A stretch of 64,000 nucleotides of DNA from Fodinibius sediminis (lineage in GTDB: Bacteria; Bacteroidota; Rhodothermia; Balneolales; Balneolaceae), in NCBI RefSeq assembly GCF_900182555.1, contig NZ_FXTH01000012.1, positions 62,001 through 126,000 on the forward strand, written 5' to 3'. Shown in pieces: positions 30,773-39,356 of the stretch; the first letter of the stretch is position 1; every line of letters begins with the position of its first letter. A model generated the notes under the pieces. The model had not been told where the DNA came from. It searched no databases and saw nothing but the letters and a program-made list of their open reading frames with translations. Position numbers and translations under genes: made by a program.

Positions 30773-31635
30773 TGAGGCGATAGATAGAATAGGTGAGCTT
30801 TTATTACCAGAGGGAGCAACATTATAAGTATACAATAAAGACCTACTTTGAGTCATACAACCGAATAGCAAATATTAACAAGCCCACCTTACCTACAGTT
30901 AAATCTCATTTAAAAAAATATGATACCTCCAAGGCAAGTAAGTATTTTGAATCAATGATCAATTGTTTCTTACGAATTTTACAATTAGCTGATGTAAAGC
31001 GAGACACGGGAGACGGTACTCGTTCCTATACTAAGAATACTCTTCAAACCACTCTTAAAGAAGACAATGAGGATTTTTATTTAAATTTTCGAACAAATAT
31101 AACTAAGTGGATATCTGGAATTATTAACTCTACCGATAGTTACTCTGAAGAAGTATTAGAATCAGTAAGAGAATATATAAATGAGGAATTTCTACCATTC
31201 TTTGAAATAGAAGGAGATGATGAAGTACTCAGAGAATTTATAGATAGTAATTTCGTAGATGAAGGTTTTGATGAAGAAGAATTATTCGATAAGAATATAT
31301 TTAACCATTCATCTGATGATTTCTCACATATTGATGTAGAAGTTGGAACCGTACATTCAGTAAAAGGTGAAACTCATACAGCTACATTATACCTAGAGAC
31401 GGATTATTATGGTAGTAGAGAATCTGATAGAATCATGGATCAGCTAGTTGGAAACTTATATGATAATCCTGCTCAAGGTGAAGTTAGGATAAAGGAAACC
31501 TTGAAGATGGCTTATGTTGGTATGTCCAGACCTACTCATTTACTTTGCTTCGCGGGAAAAGAGGAAAACATTATGCCTAATAAAGAGGCCCTGGAAGACA
31601 ACTGTTGGGTAATTATTGAAGATTTAATTAATTGA
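30759..31635 (+). pseudogene. UvrD-like helicase (GajB-like), ATPase half deleted
   Basis: An ATG at 30759, overlapping the OLD gene, opens a normal-looking helicase N-terminus (MEITDEAIDRIGELLLPEGA) but stops at TAA 30825 after 22 codons. From about 30826 the sequence continues in another frame as the C-terminal part of an SF1 helicase: motif V-like VEVGTVHSVKGETHTATLY and motif VI-like KMAYVGMSRPTHLL, ending at 31635. Walker A, Walker B and the rest of domain 1A are absent, roughly 300 codons by comparison with family length. A downstream GTG at 30793 could still allow a 280-residue C-terminal fragment to be made. I read this as an out-of-frame internal deletion. Confidence 0.82.
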
Positions 31636-31668
31636 TCTCGAACTTAAAATAATACGATTCAGAGCGTC

Positions 31669-31905
31669 CGGGTGGTTCAGCCGCAGAGCAACTGAACAGA
31701 GATAAGTGTTTTTTTAAAAAAACGCCTGGTGCCCATGCTCCGCGCTACCCCCATTTACGCTCCACGTACCCTCCCTCTTCCTAATAACTAAAACCATCCC
31801 TACGCCAGGATATTCTCGTTACCCGAATCGGCCACAAAGACGCAGGCCGACTGTGTTTCCTCTACATAAGAACGGAGTTTATCCAGGTCCGGCTCTTCCG
31901 GCAGG
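31669..31905. repeat. Direct repeat flanking the transporter gene, downstream copy
   Basis: It covers the region after the transporter stop and its last ~35 codons. The same arrangement (AGAGCAACTGAACAGAGATA, CCCATGCTC, TTTACGCTCCACGTAC, then the coding end) recurs at 34178-34448 in the same orientation, with about 15-25% differences by eye. Confidence 0.75.
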
Positions 31906-34025
31906 CCAAGCAGATCCACATCCGCTTGCGGGGCATTTCGCATGACCGTTTCAAAGTTGCCAATCTCAACATGCGGAATCACATCGGGCAGCCGCGCAAC
32001 ATCCAGCAGGTTGTTCAGGTACTGATAGGCCTTTTCCACTTCCGGCTCCTCCACCACGGTGATGATGCGCATCCGGGCGTTCCAGTTTACCTTCAGCTTG
32101 TAGGCCGTCAGCATCGCCAGGTCCACGTTCCCGAGCTCCATACTCAGGTCCCACTCGGGACTCTGTTCATGGATCCACACGTTGACCGAAGCACTGCGGC
32201 CCAGCTGGGCAATGGTATCCTCCACATAGAGCTGGATCCCCATGTTGTTGAGCCGCGCCTGACGCATGATCGAAAGAATCTCTTCATCATAATGCTTGTG
32301 GGCGGGAAGCCGCAAAAACAGGATATTGGGCTTAAAAAACGTGCCCTGCAGCGTCTGCAGGGAATTGAGTACGGCATCCTCAAAATTAGTCGAATCAATG
32401 ACACTCCACTGGGCATAGATATTTTCTCGCTGGAATGATATGGCAAAATCCATCAGGGAATCCCGCAGCTCGCTGTCGTCATTCTGTCCCGACATGCCCA
32501 CCAGCTTTACCGATCCCTTGGGATACACCAGGTTCCTGATGAGGCTGAAATTACCGCGCAGTTCGCGCGAACTCCGGACGGGCACCAGCAGGTTGGCCTT
32601 CCAGGCGCGTTCGTTATTCTCCGGGAGGCTCGATATTCGCTTGGCCGCCCACTCGGCCAGCGACACAAAAAGACCGCTGCGCATATCACCGTAGGGCACT
32701 TCAAGTTTCCGGTTGGTCAGGTACAGGTAGGTAATGATCACAAAGCCGAGGGCAATAAGTCCAAAGGTGGAATTGATGATAAACATAGTAAACAGGCAGC
32801 CCACGGTCCCCAGCAGGGGTACGAATTTGGGGATCCGAAAGGTCGGGCGAAAACTGATCATATCCATCCGCTGCTCGATAAACACCACCAGGTTGATCAT
32901 CATGTAGGTAATCAGGAAGAACATGGTGATGAGCGGGGCGATGGTGTTCAGGTCCCGTACCAGCAGGGAAGCCAACACCAGTCCGCCGGTGAGTATAATG
33001 GCATTGCGTGGTTCGCCATTCTCGGCCAACTCCGAAAAGACATCTCCGCCGGGAAAAATTTTATGATCGCCCAGCGCCTGCAGAATTCGGGGCGCCCCCA
33101 CGATAGAAGCCAGCGCCGACGAGAACGTAGCCCCGAGCAGTCCGCCCAGCACGGCCGGCGCCCAGAGCGCATAATCGATCATCACGTTGTAATTGCTCAC
33201 CAGCTCATCCACGGGTGCCACCCGGGCCATCCAGTAGCCGGTAGACATATACACCAGGTAGCTGATGGCGATGGCCGACAGCGTACCTAGCGGAATACTC
33301 CTTTTTGGATTCTTGAGCTCGCCCGACATATTCGCCCCCGCCATAATACCGGTCGCCGCCGGAAAGAGAACAGCAAAGACAACCCAGAAGCTGACGCCCT
33401 GGAAATTATCCCCGGGTGCTCCCGGAAACGCTCCCCACCACTGGATGCTGTGTTCCATTGCCCCGGTAAATACGCTGGCTCCGACTGAAATGAGGGCCCC
33501 GATAATGACTGCCAGTATGATGTACTGGATGCGAAAAGCCAACCGGGCACTTAAATAGGCTACAATGAAGAGGATCCCAAAAACGACGATATCGACGATG
33601 ATGGCGTAATGGCCGGGAAAGATATAGAGCCATCCCTCCCGGAAACCGAAAATATACATGGTGATGGCAAAGGTCTGCGCCAGGTACAGCGGCACACCCA
33701 CGCTGCCGCCGACCTCCAGTCCCAGTGACTGCGATATAATGGAATATGCCCCGCCCGCCTTAATGCGGATATTCGTGGTTATACACGACATGGACAGCGC
33801 CGTAAACGTTACGATTACAAAGGCCAGGGTAATAATCAGCCAGCCGCCCAGGAGCCCGGCGTTCCCGATGACCCAGCCTTGACGCAGGAACAGGATCACC
33901 CCGAGGATGGTCAGCAGTGTCGGCACAAAGACGCCCCCAAAGGTCCCATACTTCTGCTGTATGGTGGAGGCATGATCTTCAACCTGTTCCTGGAGCGTGG
34001 ATTCTTCTGCAGCCTCTTTGTTCAT
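31800..34025 (-). CDS. SLC12-like cation-chloride / amino-acid permease
   Basis: This 741-residue membrane transporter has 12 hydrophobic segments in the first ~450 residues. Typical APC/SLC12 marks are VPTLLTILGVILFLRQGWVI (TM1), TNIRIKAGGAYSIISQSLGL, FPAATGIMAGANMSGELKNP (TM6 region) and ASIVGAPRILQALG. The ~270-residue cytosolic C-terminus with PVRSSRELRGNFSLIRNL and VKLVGMSGQNDDSE resembles SLC12 regulatory tails more than plain amino-acid permeases. The substrate, probably K+/Cl- or an amino acid, cannot be read directly. A decayed copy of the gene's 3' end lies upstream at 34343-34448. Confidence 0.9.
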   Translation of the reverse strand: MNKEAAEESTLQEQVEDHASTIQQKYGTFGGVFVPTLLTILGVILFLRQGWVIGNAGLLGGWLIITLAFVIVTFTALSMSCITTNIRIKAGGAYSIISQSLGLEVGGSVGVPLYLAQTFAITMYIFGFREGWLYIFPGHYAIIVDIVVFGILFIVAYLSARLAFRIQYIILAVIIGALISVGASVFTGAMEHSIQWWGAFPGAPGDNFQGVSFWVVFAVLFPAATGIMAGANMSGELKNPKRSIPLGTLSAIAISYLVYMSTGYWMARVAPVDELVSNYNVMIDYALWAPAVLGGLLGATFSSALASIVGAPRILQALGDHKIFPGGDVFSELAENGEPRNAIILTGGLVLASLLVRDLNTIAPLITMFFLITYMMINLVVFIEQRMDMISFRPTFRIPKFVPLLGTVGCLFTMFIINSTFGLIALGFVIITYLYLTNRKLEVPYGDMRSGLFVSLAEWAAKRISSLPENNERAWKANLLVPVRSSRELRGNFSLIRNLVYPKGSVKLVGMSGQNDDSELRDSLMDFAISFQRENIYAQWSVIDSTNFEDAVLNSLQTLQGTFFKPNILFLRLPAHKHYDEEILSIMRQARLNNMGIQLYVEDTIAQLGRSASVNVWIHEQSPEWDLSMELGNVDLAMLTAYKLKVNWNARMRIITVVEEPEVEKAYQYLNNLLDVARLPDVIPHVEIGNFETVMRNAPQADVDLLGLPEEPDLDKLRSYVEETQSACVFVADSGNENILA

Positions 34026-34520
34026 ATTTCTCCCTTTAGTTAATGACAGCTTGAAATTACCATCACACTATAACCAAACTAAGAAATCCGGTTCAATCAG
34101 CAAATTTGTTTGCTTAGGCGGGAATAGGACTTCGTATGGTTATATCCAGGGATAATATATGAGGATGATCAGGTTAAAAGATCGAGCATCGCTATGCGAA
34201 ACGTAGAGCAATTGAACGGAGATAGGAGTGGTATCTAAGTGAAACTATTACTTGGTACCCATGCTCTGCGTTGGTATCCAATTTACGCTCCACGTACACT
34301 CCCGCCTCCTAATCTACTAAAAACCAATAACTACAACCCTCCCTGCGCCAGGATATTCTCGTTGCCCGAATCAGCCAGAAAGACGCAGGCCGGCTCTGTT
34401 TCCTCTACATAAGAACGGAGCTTATACAAATCCGGTTCTTCCCCCAGTTGTTAAGTGTTTTAAAAACAATTATAATTTATTCTTGTTTTTATATCGTCAA
34501 CCATCACTCATCCCGCAACC
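34026..34520. other. 495-base gap upstream of the transporter
   Basis: The first ~60 bases presumably hold the transporter promoter (CCAAACTAAG near 34074 is one base short of a CAAAnnTA box). 34178-34448 is a direct repeat of the transporter's downstream region. The rest before the GH43 gene is AT-rich and holds TATTCTTG at about 34470, a one-mismatch TAnnTTTG box that may drive that gene. Confidence 0.5.
34343..34448 (-). pseudogene. Remnant of a second transporter gene copy (last ~35 codons)
   Basis: Read on the minus strand it encodes EEPDLYKLRSYVEETEPACV then FLADSGNENILA, against EEPDLDKLRSYVEETQSACV then FVADSGNENILA at the end of the intact gene. The stop codon is lost (TAG changed to CAG). 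Together with the similar non-coding sequence at 34178-34342 this indicates a former tandem duplication of the transporter gene, with almost all of one copy deleted. Confidence 0.8.
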
Positions 34521-35582
34521 ATGCGACTGCTTAACCATCATCTCCGGTTTCTTTTTGTGATCTGCTTCTTTGTCCAGGGCCTTGCCGCATCCGAAATGGC
34601 CCGGGCACAGGCATCCGCCACTCCCTCTTACAGCAACCCCCTCATTTTGCAGCGCGCCGATCCCTGGGTCTACCGGCATACGGACGGCTACTATTATTTT
34701 ACAGCAACTGTACCAGAATACGACCGCCTGGAGATTCGCCGGGCCAGGACTATCGAGGGACTCAGGGAAGCCGAACCGGAGGTCATCTGGCGCAAGCATG
34801 AGAAAGGTCCCATGGGCTCGCATATCTGGGCACCTGAGCTGCACTACATCGACGGCAAATGGTACCTTTATTTTGCCGCCGGGGGCGCAGAGGATGTCTG
34901 GGCTATACGGATGTATGTACTGGAGAATGATTCCGAAAACCCGCTGACAGGCCACTGGGAAGAGAAGGGGCAGACCAGGACCCGGTGGGAAACCTTTTCG
35001 CTGGATGCCACAACCTTCGAACACCGAGACACCCGCTATATGGTATGGGCCCAGCACCCGCCGGAGATGGAGGGCAACACGGCGCTGTACATCGCCGAGA
35101 TGGACACGCCCTGGAGCATCGTCCAGCCGCAGGTAGAGCTAAGCCGACCTGACTACGACTGGGAGAAACAACTCTTTAAGGTTAACGAGGGGGCAGCGGT
35201 GATCAAAAAAGACGGCCGTATCTTCATGACCTATTCGGCCAGCGGTACCAACCATCACTATGCGATGGGTCTACTGAGCGCAGATGCCGATGCCGACCTG
35301 CTGGACCCCGCCAGCTGGAAAAAATCACCGGAGCCGGTATTTTCAAGCTCCGACGAAAACGGTATTTACGGGCCGGGGCACAACAGTTTTACCACTACCC
35401 CGGACGGCGAGACGGACCTGATGTTCTACCACGCCCGCAGCTACAGGGAGATCGAAGGTGATCCCCTCAGCGATCCCAACCGGCATACCCGTGTTCAGGT
35501 CCTGCGCTGGTCGGATGAGGGCGAACCGATCTTCGGCGTCCCCCGTCCGGATAATACTATCGTGGATCCGGGAATGCGTTAA
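34521..35582 (+). CDS. Secreted glycoside hydrolase family 43
   Basis: This 353-residue enzyme has a signal peptide (residues 1-30, VICFFVQGLAASEMARAQA). The five-bladed propeller of GH43 is recognisable: base Asp in LQRADPWVYRHTDGYYYFTA, the APEL loop in GSHIWAPELHYIDGKWYLY, and the acid Glu in KVNEGAAVIKKDGRIFMTYS. These residues are conserved, so it should be active, probably on arabinose- or xylose-containing glycans outside the cytoplasm. No polysaccharide-utilisation genes (SusC/SusD) are near; it is isolated between the transporter remnant and repeat mosaic 3. Confidence 0.92.
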   Translation: MRLLNHHLRFLFVICFFVQGLAASEMARAQASATPSYSNPLILQRADPWVYRHTDGYYYFTATVPEYDRLEIRRARTIEGLREAEPEVIWRKHEKGPMGSHIWAPELHYIDGKWYLYFAAGGAEDVWAIRMYVLENDSENPLTGHWEEKGQTRTRWETFSLDATTFEHRDTRYMVWAQHPPEMEGNTALYIAEMDTPWSIVQPQVELSRPDYDWEKQLFKVNEGAAVIKKDGRIFMTYSASGTNHHYAMGLLSADADADLLDPASWKKSPEPVFSSSDENGIYGPGHNSFTTTPDGETDLMFYHARSYREIEGDPLSDPNRHTRVQVLRWSDEGEPIFGVPRPDNTIVDPGMR

Positions 35583-35700
35583 TATTGAGACCGCAATAGA
35601 AGGTTGGCTGCATTTCTATGTTTTTTTGAAAAAAAATGAACAGGCAGCGAGCCTCTCCTTTGCCCTGATTTCTAATCGAAATCAATTCCTTTTTTACATA

Positions 35701-35738
35701 CCACTTTTGGATGGCCAAAAGTGGAGCAGAAACCACTG
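35701..35738 (+). repeat. AB repeat head, truncated
   Basis: It has the head hairpin CCACTTTTGG / CCAAAAGTGG followed by AGCAGAAACCACTG, then TTTTGGCTTGACCC as after the truncated head at 25875. The same break point in two truncated copies suggests they descend from one deleted copy. Confidence 0.7.
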
Positions 35739-36234
35739 ATGAAGGAACGCCTTTTGGCTTGACCCTTCCGAATGCTCGGAACCAGCAAGCTGGGCTCGTA
35801 AAAGCTCAAGAAGAATTTAACTTTATATTGTTGGTTGTAATTCTAAAAAGGTTTTATAGTCCATTTTTTGTCACCAAACCCCGTACAAGCCGGGGCCAGC
35901 AAGCTGGGACGAAAAAAGTGTTGGGGAAGAGCAAGATGTTGTGATAGTTAAAGCTTTTCGGGCAGTAATTGCTCTTCCACATAAGTACTTATGCTACATA
36001 ATGTTTCCCGGCTCTTCCCCAAACCCCTGGTTACTCCTTATTGAACGTGATAAGTTTCATCTGGAGAAAGTCGTTTCATTTAGGAAGCCCCCCTCCGGCC
36101 TAACGAAAAGTCAGCGCTTTGGGTGGCGGATACGAGGCGGAGGAAAAAGAAATATATATCTGAGGAGCCCTGCGATGAGTTTATATTTTTCGCCGTAGAC
36201 GATGCAGCAGCCAAGCGATGAGTTTTCTCAGCCG

Positions 36235-36335
36235 GCGACGTTTTTGGGTTCCCCAGCTTTGCTGGTCCCGCGCCTGCGGGATGCGTCGTTCCAAAAATGG
36301 AACAAGAACATGTTCATTCAAAAAAGGAACATCCC
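36235..36335 (+). repeat. E repeat, copy 2
   Basis: GGCGACGTTTTTGGGTTCC...CGTCGTTCCAAAAATGG and AACATGTTCATTCAAAAAAG match 26385-26460. This copy has an extra 30 bases (CCAGCTTTGCTGGTCCCGCG...). Confidence 0.65.
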
Positions 36336-36404
36336 TTTGGTGACAAAAAATGGACGAGTGTATAGCATTATTTCTAACTAAGAGACTAAATGCCTTAACT
36401 ACAT

Positions 36405-36602
36405 AGCCGGCTGTTTAGGGGAACCTTTGATTCATTCCCTTTTGCTCTCAAGGCCGAGTGTCCGGACAATAGAAGATTTCTCACTCCACTGCGTTTCGTT
36501 CGAAATGACGAGGGTGCTGAAATGATGCGGATACCCTTTTATTAGATGGCCTCCCTTTACCTACCCCACCCCGTCATCTCGACCGGCAGGGAGAGATCTT
36601 CT
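36405..36602 (+). repeat. AB composite repeat, 3' portion with full B part
   Basis: It starts at the A-part end (AGCCGGCTGTTTAGGGG), then has the conserved spacer and B arms at 36471-36510 and 36572-36602. It is the sixth B part in the window; all six are in the same orientation. Confidence 0.8.
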
Positions 36603-36619
36603 ATTTTAAGGCTGAGTGC

Positions 36620-36735
36620 CCAAATAAGTAGGAAATTTCTTGCCAGGGCTTGAAATGAACTGTGTTTAAAATCAACCAACTGACACTTTTTTCGCCCCGG
36701 CTTGTACGGGGTTTTGCGATAAAAGATGGACAAGA
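36620..36735 (+). repeat. D repeat, copy 3 (shortened)
   Basis: It shares CAAATAAGTAGGAAATTTCT, GGCTTGAAATGAACTGTGTT and CCCCGGCTTGTACGGGGTTT with the other D copies but ends early, near 36735. Confidence 0.7.
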
Positions 36736-36885
36736 GTATGGCATTATTCTGAAATAAGGAAACTAACGTCTTAACCACTGAGGCCGGATGTTTGGGGAAG
36801 CTTGCACCACGACCTTCAATCTTTAACACTCAACCTGCAACAAAGCTTTATCTGTTCAGGGCGCCGGAGCTGCTAAACCACCCGT

Positions 36886-38037
36886 TCAATCCTCCCCGTT
36901 ACCTACCTGGGCGGGATAGGACCCCAATATTTTCAGGGAGCTGGCTTTCTGTTCCAGCTCCTCAAGAGCCAGGCGCGTGTCGGGCTCGGCGATATTGCCT
37001 TCAATATCCAGGTAAAACTGGTATTTCCACGGCTCATTGGGCTTGGGACGCGATTCCAGCTTAGTCATCAGGATATCGTGTTCGTCTATCACATTCAGGC
37101 AGCTGACCAACGCTCCCTTGTCGTGCGAGGTAACCATCAGCAGGGAGGTCTTGCAGGGAATTTGCAGGTCTACCTCCACGGGTTTGGTGCTTACAATGAC
37201 AAAACGGGTAAAATTCTCGGGCTGGTTCGCCAGATCCCGCTTCAGGATCTTCAGGTCATAAATATCGGCGGCATGGGCGCCTGCGATGGCTGCCTGCGAT
37301 AGGTCGCCGTCTTCCAGCACCTTCTTGGCCGACATGGCCGTGTCGATATAGGATTCCACCTTGCAGCGGTGCTGCGTAGCCAGAAAATTGCTGCACTGGG
37401 CAATGGCCTGCGGGTGCGACAGGATACGGCGAATCCGGTCCAGGGGCACTTCTTCGATAGCCAGCAGGCAGTGGATGATGCGCAGCGCTTCTTCTCCGAC
37501 GATATGAAGCTTACCATCACCCAGGATGTCATAGGTATCGCTGATGGAACCGGCCGTGGTATTTTCAATAGGCAGGATGGCATAATCCACTTCCCCTTCC
37601 TCTACGGCCTCGGCCGCCTGTCGAAAAGTGTCGTAGCCGACGGTCTGCACTTCCGTATACCGCTCTTCAAAATGACGGGCCGCTGCCTGGTCACTGTAGG
37701 CGCCTTCCGTCCCCTGGTAGGCTACCCGCACATGTTGGGCGTCGTTTTTGACGTTCTGGTGATCCACCAGGGTATGGGTCTGGAAACGGACCGAATGATC
37801 AATAATATCCTTGAAAAGCTGTTCGGCAAAATAGCGGTCCAGCCCCGCTTCCCGGGCAAGTTTCGTAATCTTGTCGAGCAGTTTCTCCTCGCGCTGGAAA
37901 TCCCGGATCTTTTTCTTCTCATCAATTTTAAAAGAAGAAACCTCACGAACCAGCTGCTGGCGTTTGGCCAGGGCATCAATAATTTCTTTGTCGGTCTCGT
38001 CGAGTAGCTTGCGTATTTGATCTAATTTATCGGCCAT
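36886..38037 (-). CDS. pheA: Bifunctional chorismate mutase / prephenate dehydratase
   Basis: It converts chorismate via prephenate to phenylpyruvate in phenylalanine synthesis. I start it at ATG 38037 (MADKLDQIRKLLDETDKEII, 383 residues); ATG 38055 is six codons upstream. Residues 1-90 are an AroQ-type chorismate mutase. Residues ~105-285 are prephenate dehydratase (AYQGTEGAYSDQAAARHF, PIENTTAGSISDTYDIL, and NFTRFVIVST with the catalytic Thr-Arg-Phe). Residues ~295-370 are an ACT domain that keeps the ESRP motif (MTKLESRPKP), so feedback inhibition by phenylalanine is likely. The gene is preceded by a small palindrome at 38066. Confidence 0.95.
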   Translation of the reverse strand: MADKLDQIRKLLDETDKEIIDALAKRQQLVREVSSFKIDEKKKIRDFQREEKLLDKITKLAREAGLDRYFAEQLFKDIIDHSVRFQTHTLVDHQNVKNDAQHVRVAYQGTEGAYSDQAAARHFEERYTEVQTVGYDTFRQAAEAVEEGEVDYAILPIENTTAGSISDTYDILGDGKLHIVGEEALRIIHCLLAIEEVPLDRIRRILSHPQAIAQCSNFLATQHRCKVESYIDTAMSAKKVLEDGDLSQAAIAGAHAADIYDLKILKRDLANQPENFTRFVIVSTKPVEVDLQIPCKTSLLMVTSHDKGALVSCLNVIDEHDILMTKLESRPKPNEPWKYQFYLDIEGNIAEPDTRLALEELEQKASSLKILGSYPAQVGNGED

Positions 38038-38065
38038 ATTATTGCTTCTGTTCACTTCTGGTACC

Positions 38066-38080
38066 CCGATAGGATATCGG
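38066..38080. promoter_or_regulatory. Palindrome upstream of pheA
   Basis: CCGATA-GGA-TATCGG is a perfect 6-bp inverted repeat 29 bases before the pheA start. It has no T run, so an operator is more likely than a terminator. The regulator is unknown. Confidence 0.35.
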
Positions 38081-38180
38081 AATAATAGCGTTTATAAAAA
38101 TAAAATTATTAATCACCGGAAAAAAGAACGAAAGGCTTCCAGGCGGCTTTTCACCAGCACGGTGGTATGGTCAGGATGCA

Positions 38181-39299
38181 TCAGCCGGTTGATTTGCGAT
38201 ACCGGAAAACAGCCGCCGGCAGGATAACAGCAGCCATCAGGGCAAGGAGGCCCGCCAGGTGCTGGATCTCATTCCAGCCGGCGCCCTTCAGCAGCACCAT
38301 CCGCATGATTTTTATAAAGTGAGCCATAGGATTAAAGAGCGTCAGCTCCCGGGCCCACACCGGCATGCTCTCAATAGGCGTAAAGAGCCCACCCATGAGG
38401 ATAAAGATGACCATCAGGAACCAGGCGATAAACATGGCCTGCTGCTGGGTATGGGTGACGGTTGAAATTAAGAGCCCCAGTCCCTGCACCACCAACATGA
38501 AAATCCCGGCGATGCCAAAAAGCAGCCATACGCTCCCCACAAAGGGGATATCAAAGCCAAAACGGGCGATAAGTAGGCCCAGCGCCAGCTCAAAGAGAGC
38601 AATAATCCAGAAGGGCAGCAGCTTGCCCAACATAAACTGGTAGCGCCTGATAGGCGTCACATTGAGTTGTTCGATGGTGCCTATCTCCCGTTCGCGCACA
38701 ATATTCATCCCTGACAGAAACATACCAATCATCGCCACCAACACCACCAGGATACCCGGCACCATATACTTGATATAGTCCAGGTTGGGGTTGTACCAGC
38801 TGGCCGGAATGATGTCAATCCCTCCCGGGCCGCCCCCCCGGACTTCCTCTACATCCGGCCGGATACCGGCGTCAAAATCCTGGATGATGGAACGCCCGTA
38901 TGCCTGAATAAGACCGGCTGTGGCACCGTCCACGGCATCGATGTTCATCTGAACGGAAGCGGGCCGGCCCGATCGAAGGTCGCGCTCAAAATGAGGAGGT
39001 ATCACGAGTACCAGCTGCACCTTGTTTCTGCGGATATCGGTGATCCCTTCCTCTACATTGGCCGACTGGCTCCTGAGCGTGAAGTAACCGGAAGCCTGCA
39101 TCTTGGTCACCAGCTGCCGGGAAACCCCCGAGCGGTCAAAATCCACCAGGTGCATGTCCACCTCTTTGAGCTCGTAGGTAGCGGCAAAAGAGAGGACAAC
39201 AAGCTGGATGACCGGCATCACAAAGATAATCGGCAACATACTCTTGTTGCGGAATATCTGCAGGAACTCTTTCTGTAACAGAAATTTGATGGTTCTCAT
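38181..39299 (-). CDS. ABC-2 type exporter permease (second)
   Basis: This 372-residue inner-membrane permease has the YbhR/YhhJ layout: one N-terminal helix (residues ~20-42), a large extracytoplasmic domain (~45-170), and five more helices from ~180 (MVPGILVVLVAMIGMFLSGM, then VREREIGTIEQLNVTPIRRY, the ABC-2 cytosolic coupling loop). It is the last gene of the tetR-tolC-hlyD-ABC-ABC-permease-permease operon and pairs with the permease at 39357. Confidence 0.92.
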   Translation of the reverse strand: MRTIKFLLQKEFLQIFRNKSMLPIIFVMPVIQLVVLSFAATYELKEVDMHLVDFDRSGVSRQLVTKMQASGYFTLRSQSANVEEGITDIRRNKVQLVLVIPPHFERDLRSGRPASVQMNIDAVDGATAGLIQAYGRSIIQDFDAGIRPDVEEVRGGGPGGIDIIPASWYNPNLDYIKYMVPGILVVLVAMIGMFLSGMNIVREREIGTIEQLNVTPIRRYQFMLGKLLPFWIIALFELALGLLIARFGFDIPFVGSVWLLFGIAGIFMLVVQGLGLLISTVTHTQQQAMFIAWFLMVIFILMGGLFTPIESMPVWARELTLFNPMAHFIKIMRMVLLKGAGWNEIQHLAGLLALMAAVILPAAVFRYRKSTG

Positions 39300-39356
39300 T
39301 ATTCGCTGGTAGAAGTTAAGTCAAAAAGTGAGCGCTACTCAGATGCTTTTGCAAGG

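Larger units (their letters stand above)
35583..36885. repeat. Non-coding repeat mosaic 3
   Basis: These 1.3 kb lie between convergent GH43 and pheA. They contain a truncated AB head (35701-35738), an inverted D fragment (~35860-35910), E segments (36090-36335), the end of an A part joined to a complete B part (36405-36602), a shortened D repeat (36620-36735), and a GCTTGCACCACGACCTTCAA tail of the G type near 36800. No credible gene is present. Confidence 0.8.

Noticed and set aside
31702-31730. T7/A7 palindrome (GTTTTTTTAAAAAAAC) as a terminator for the helicase remnant
   Set aside because: The stem is only A-T pairs and is not followed by a T run on the plus strand, so it would be a poor terminator. 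It is noted as part of the duplicated segment instead.
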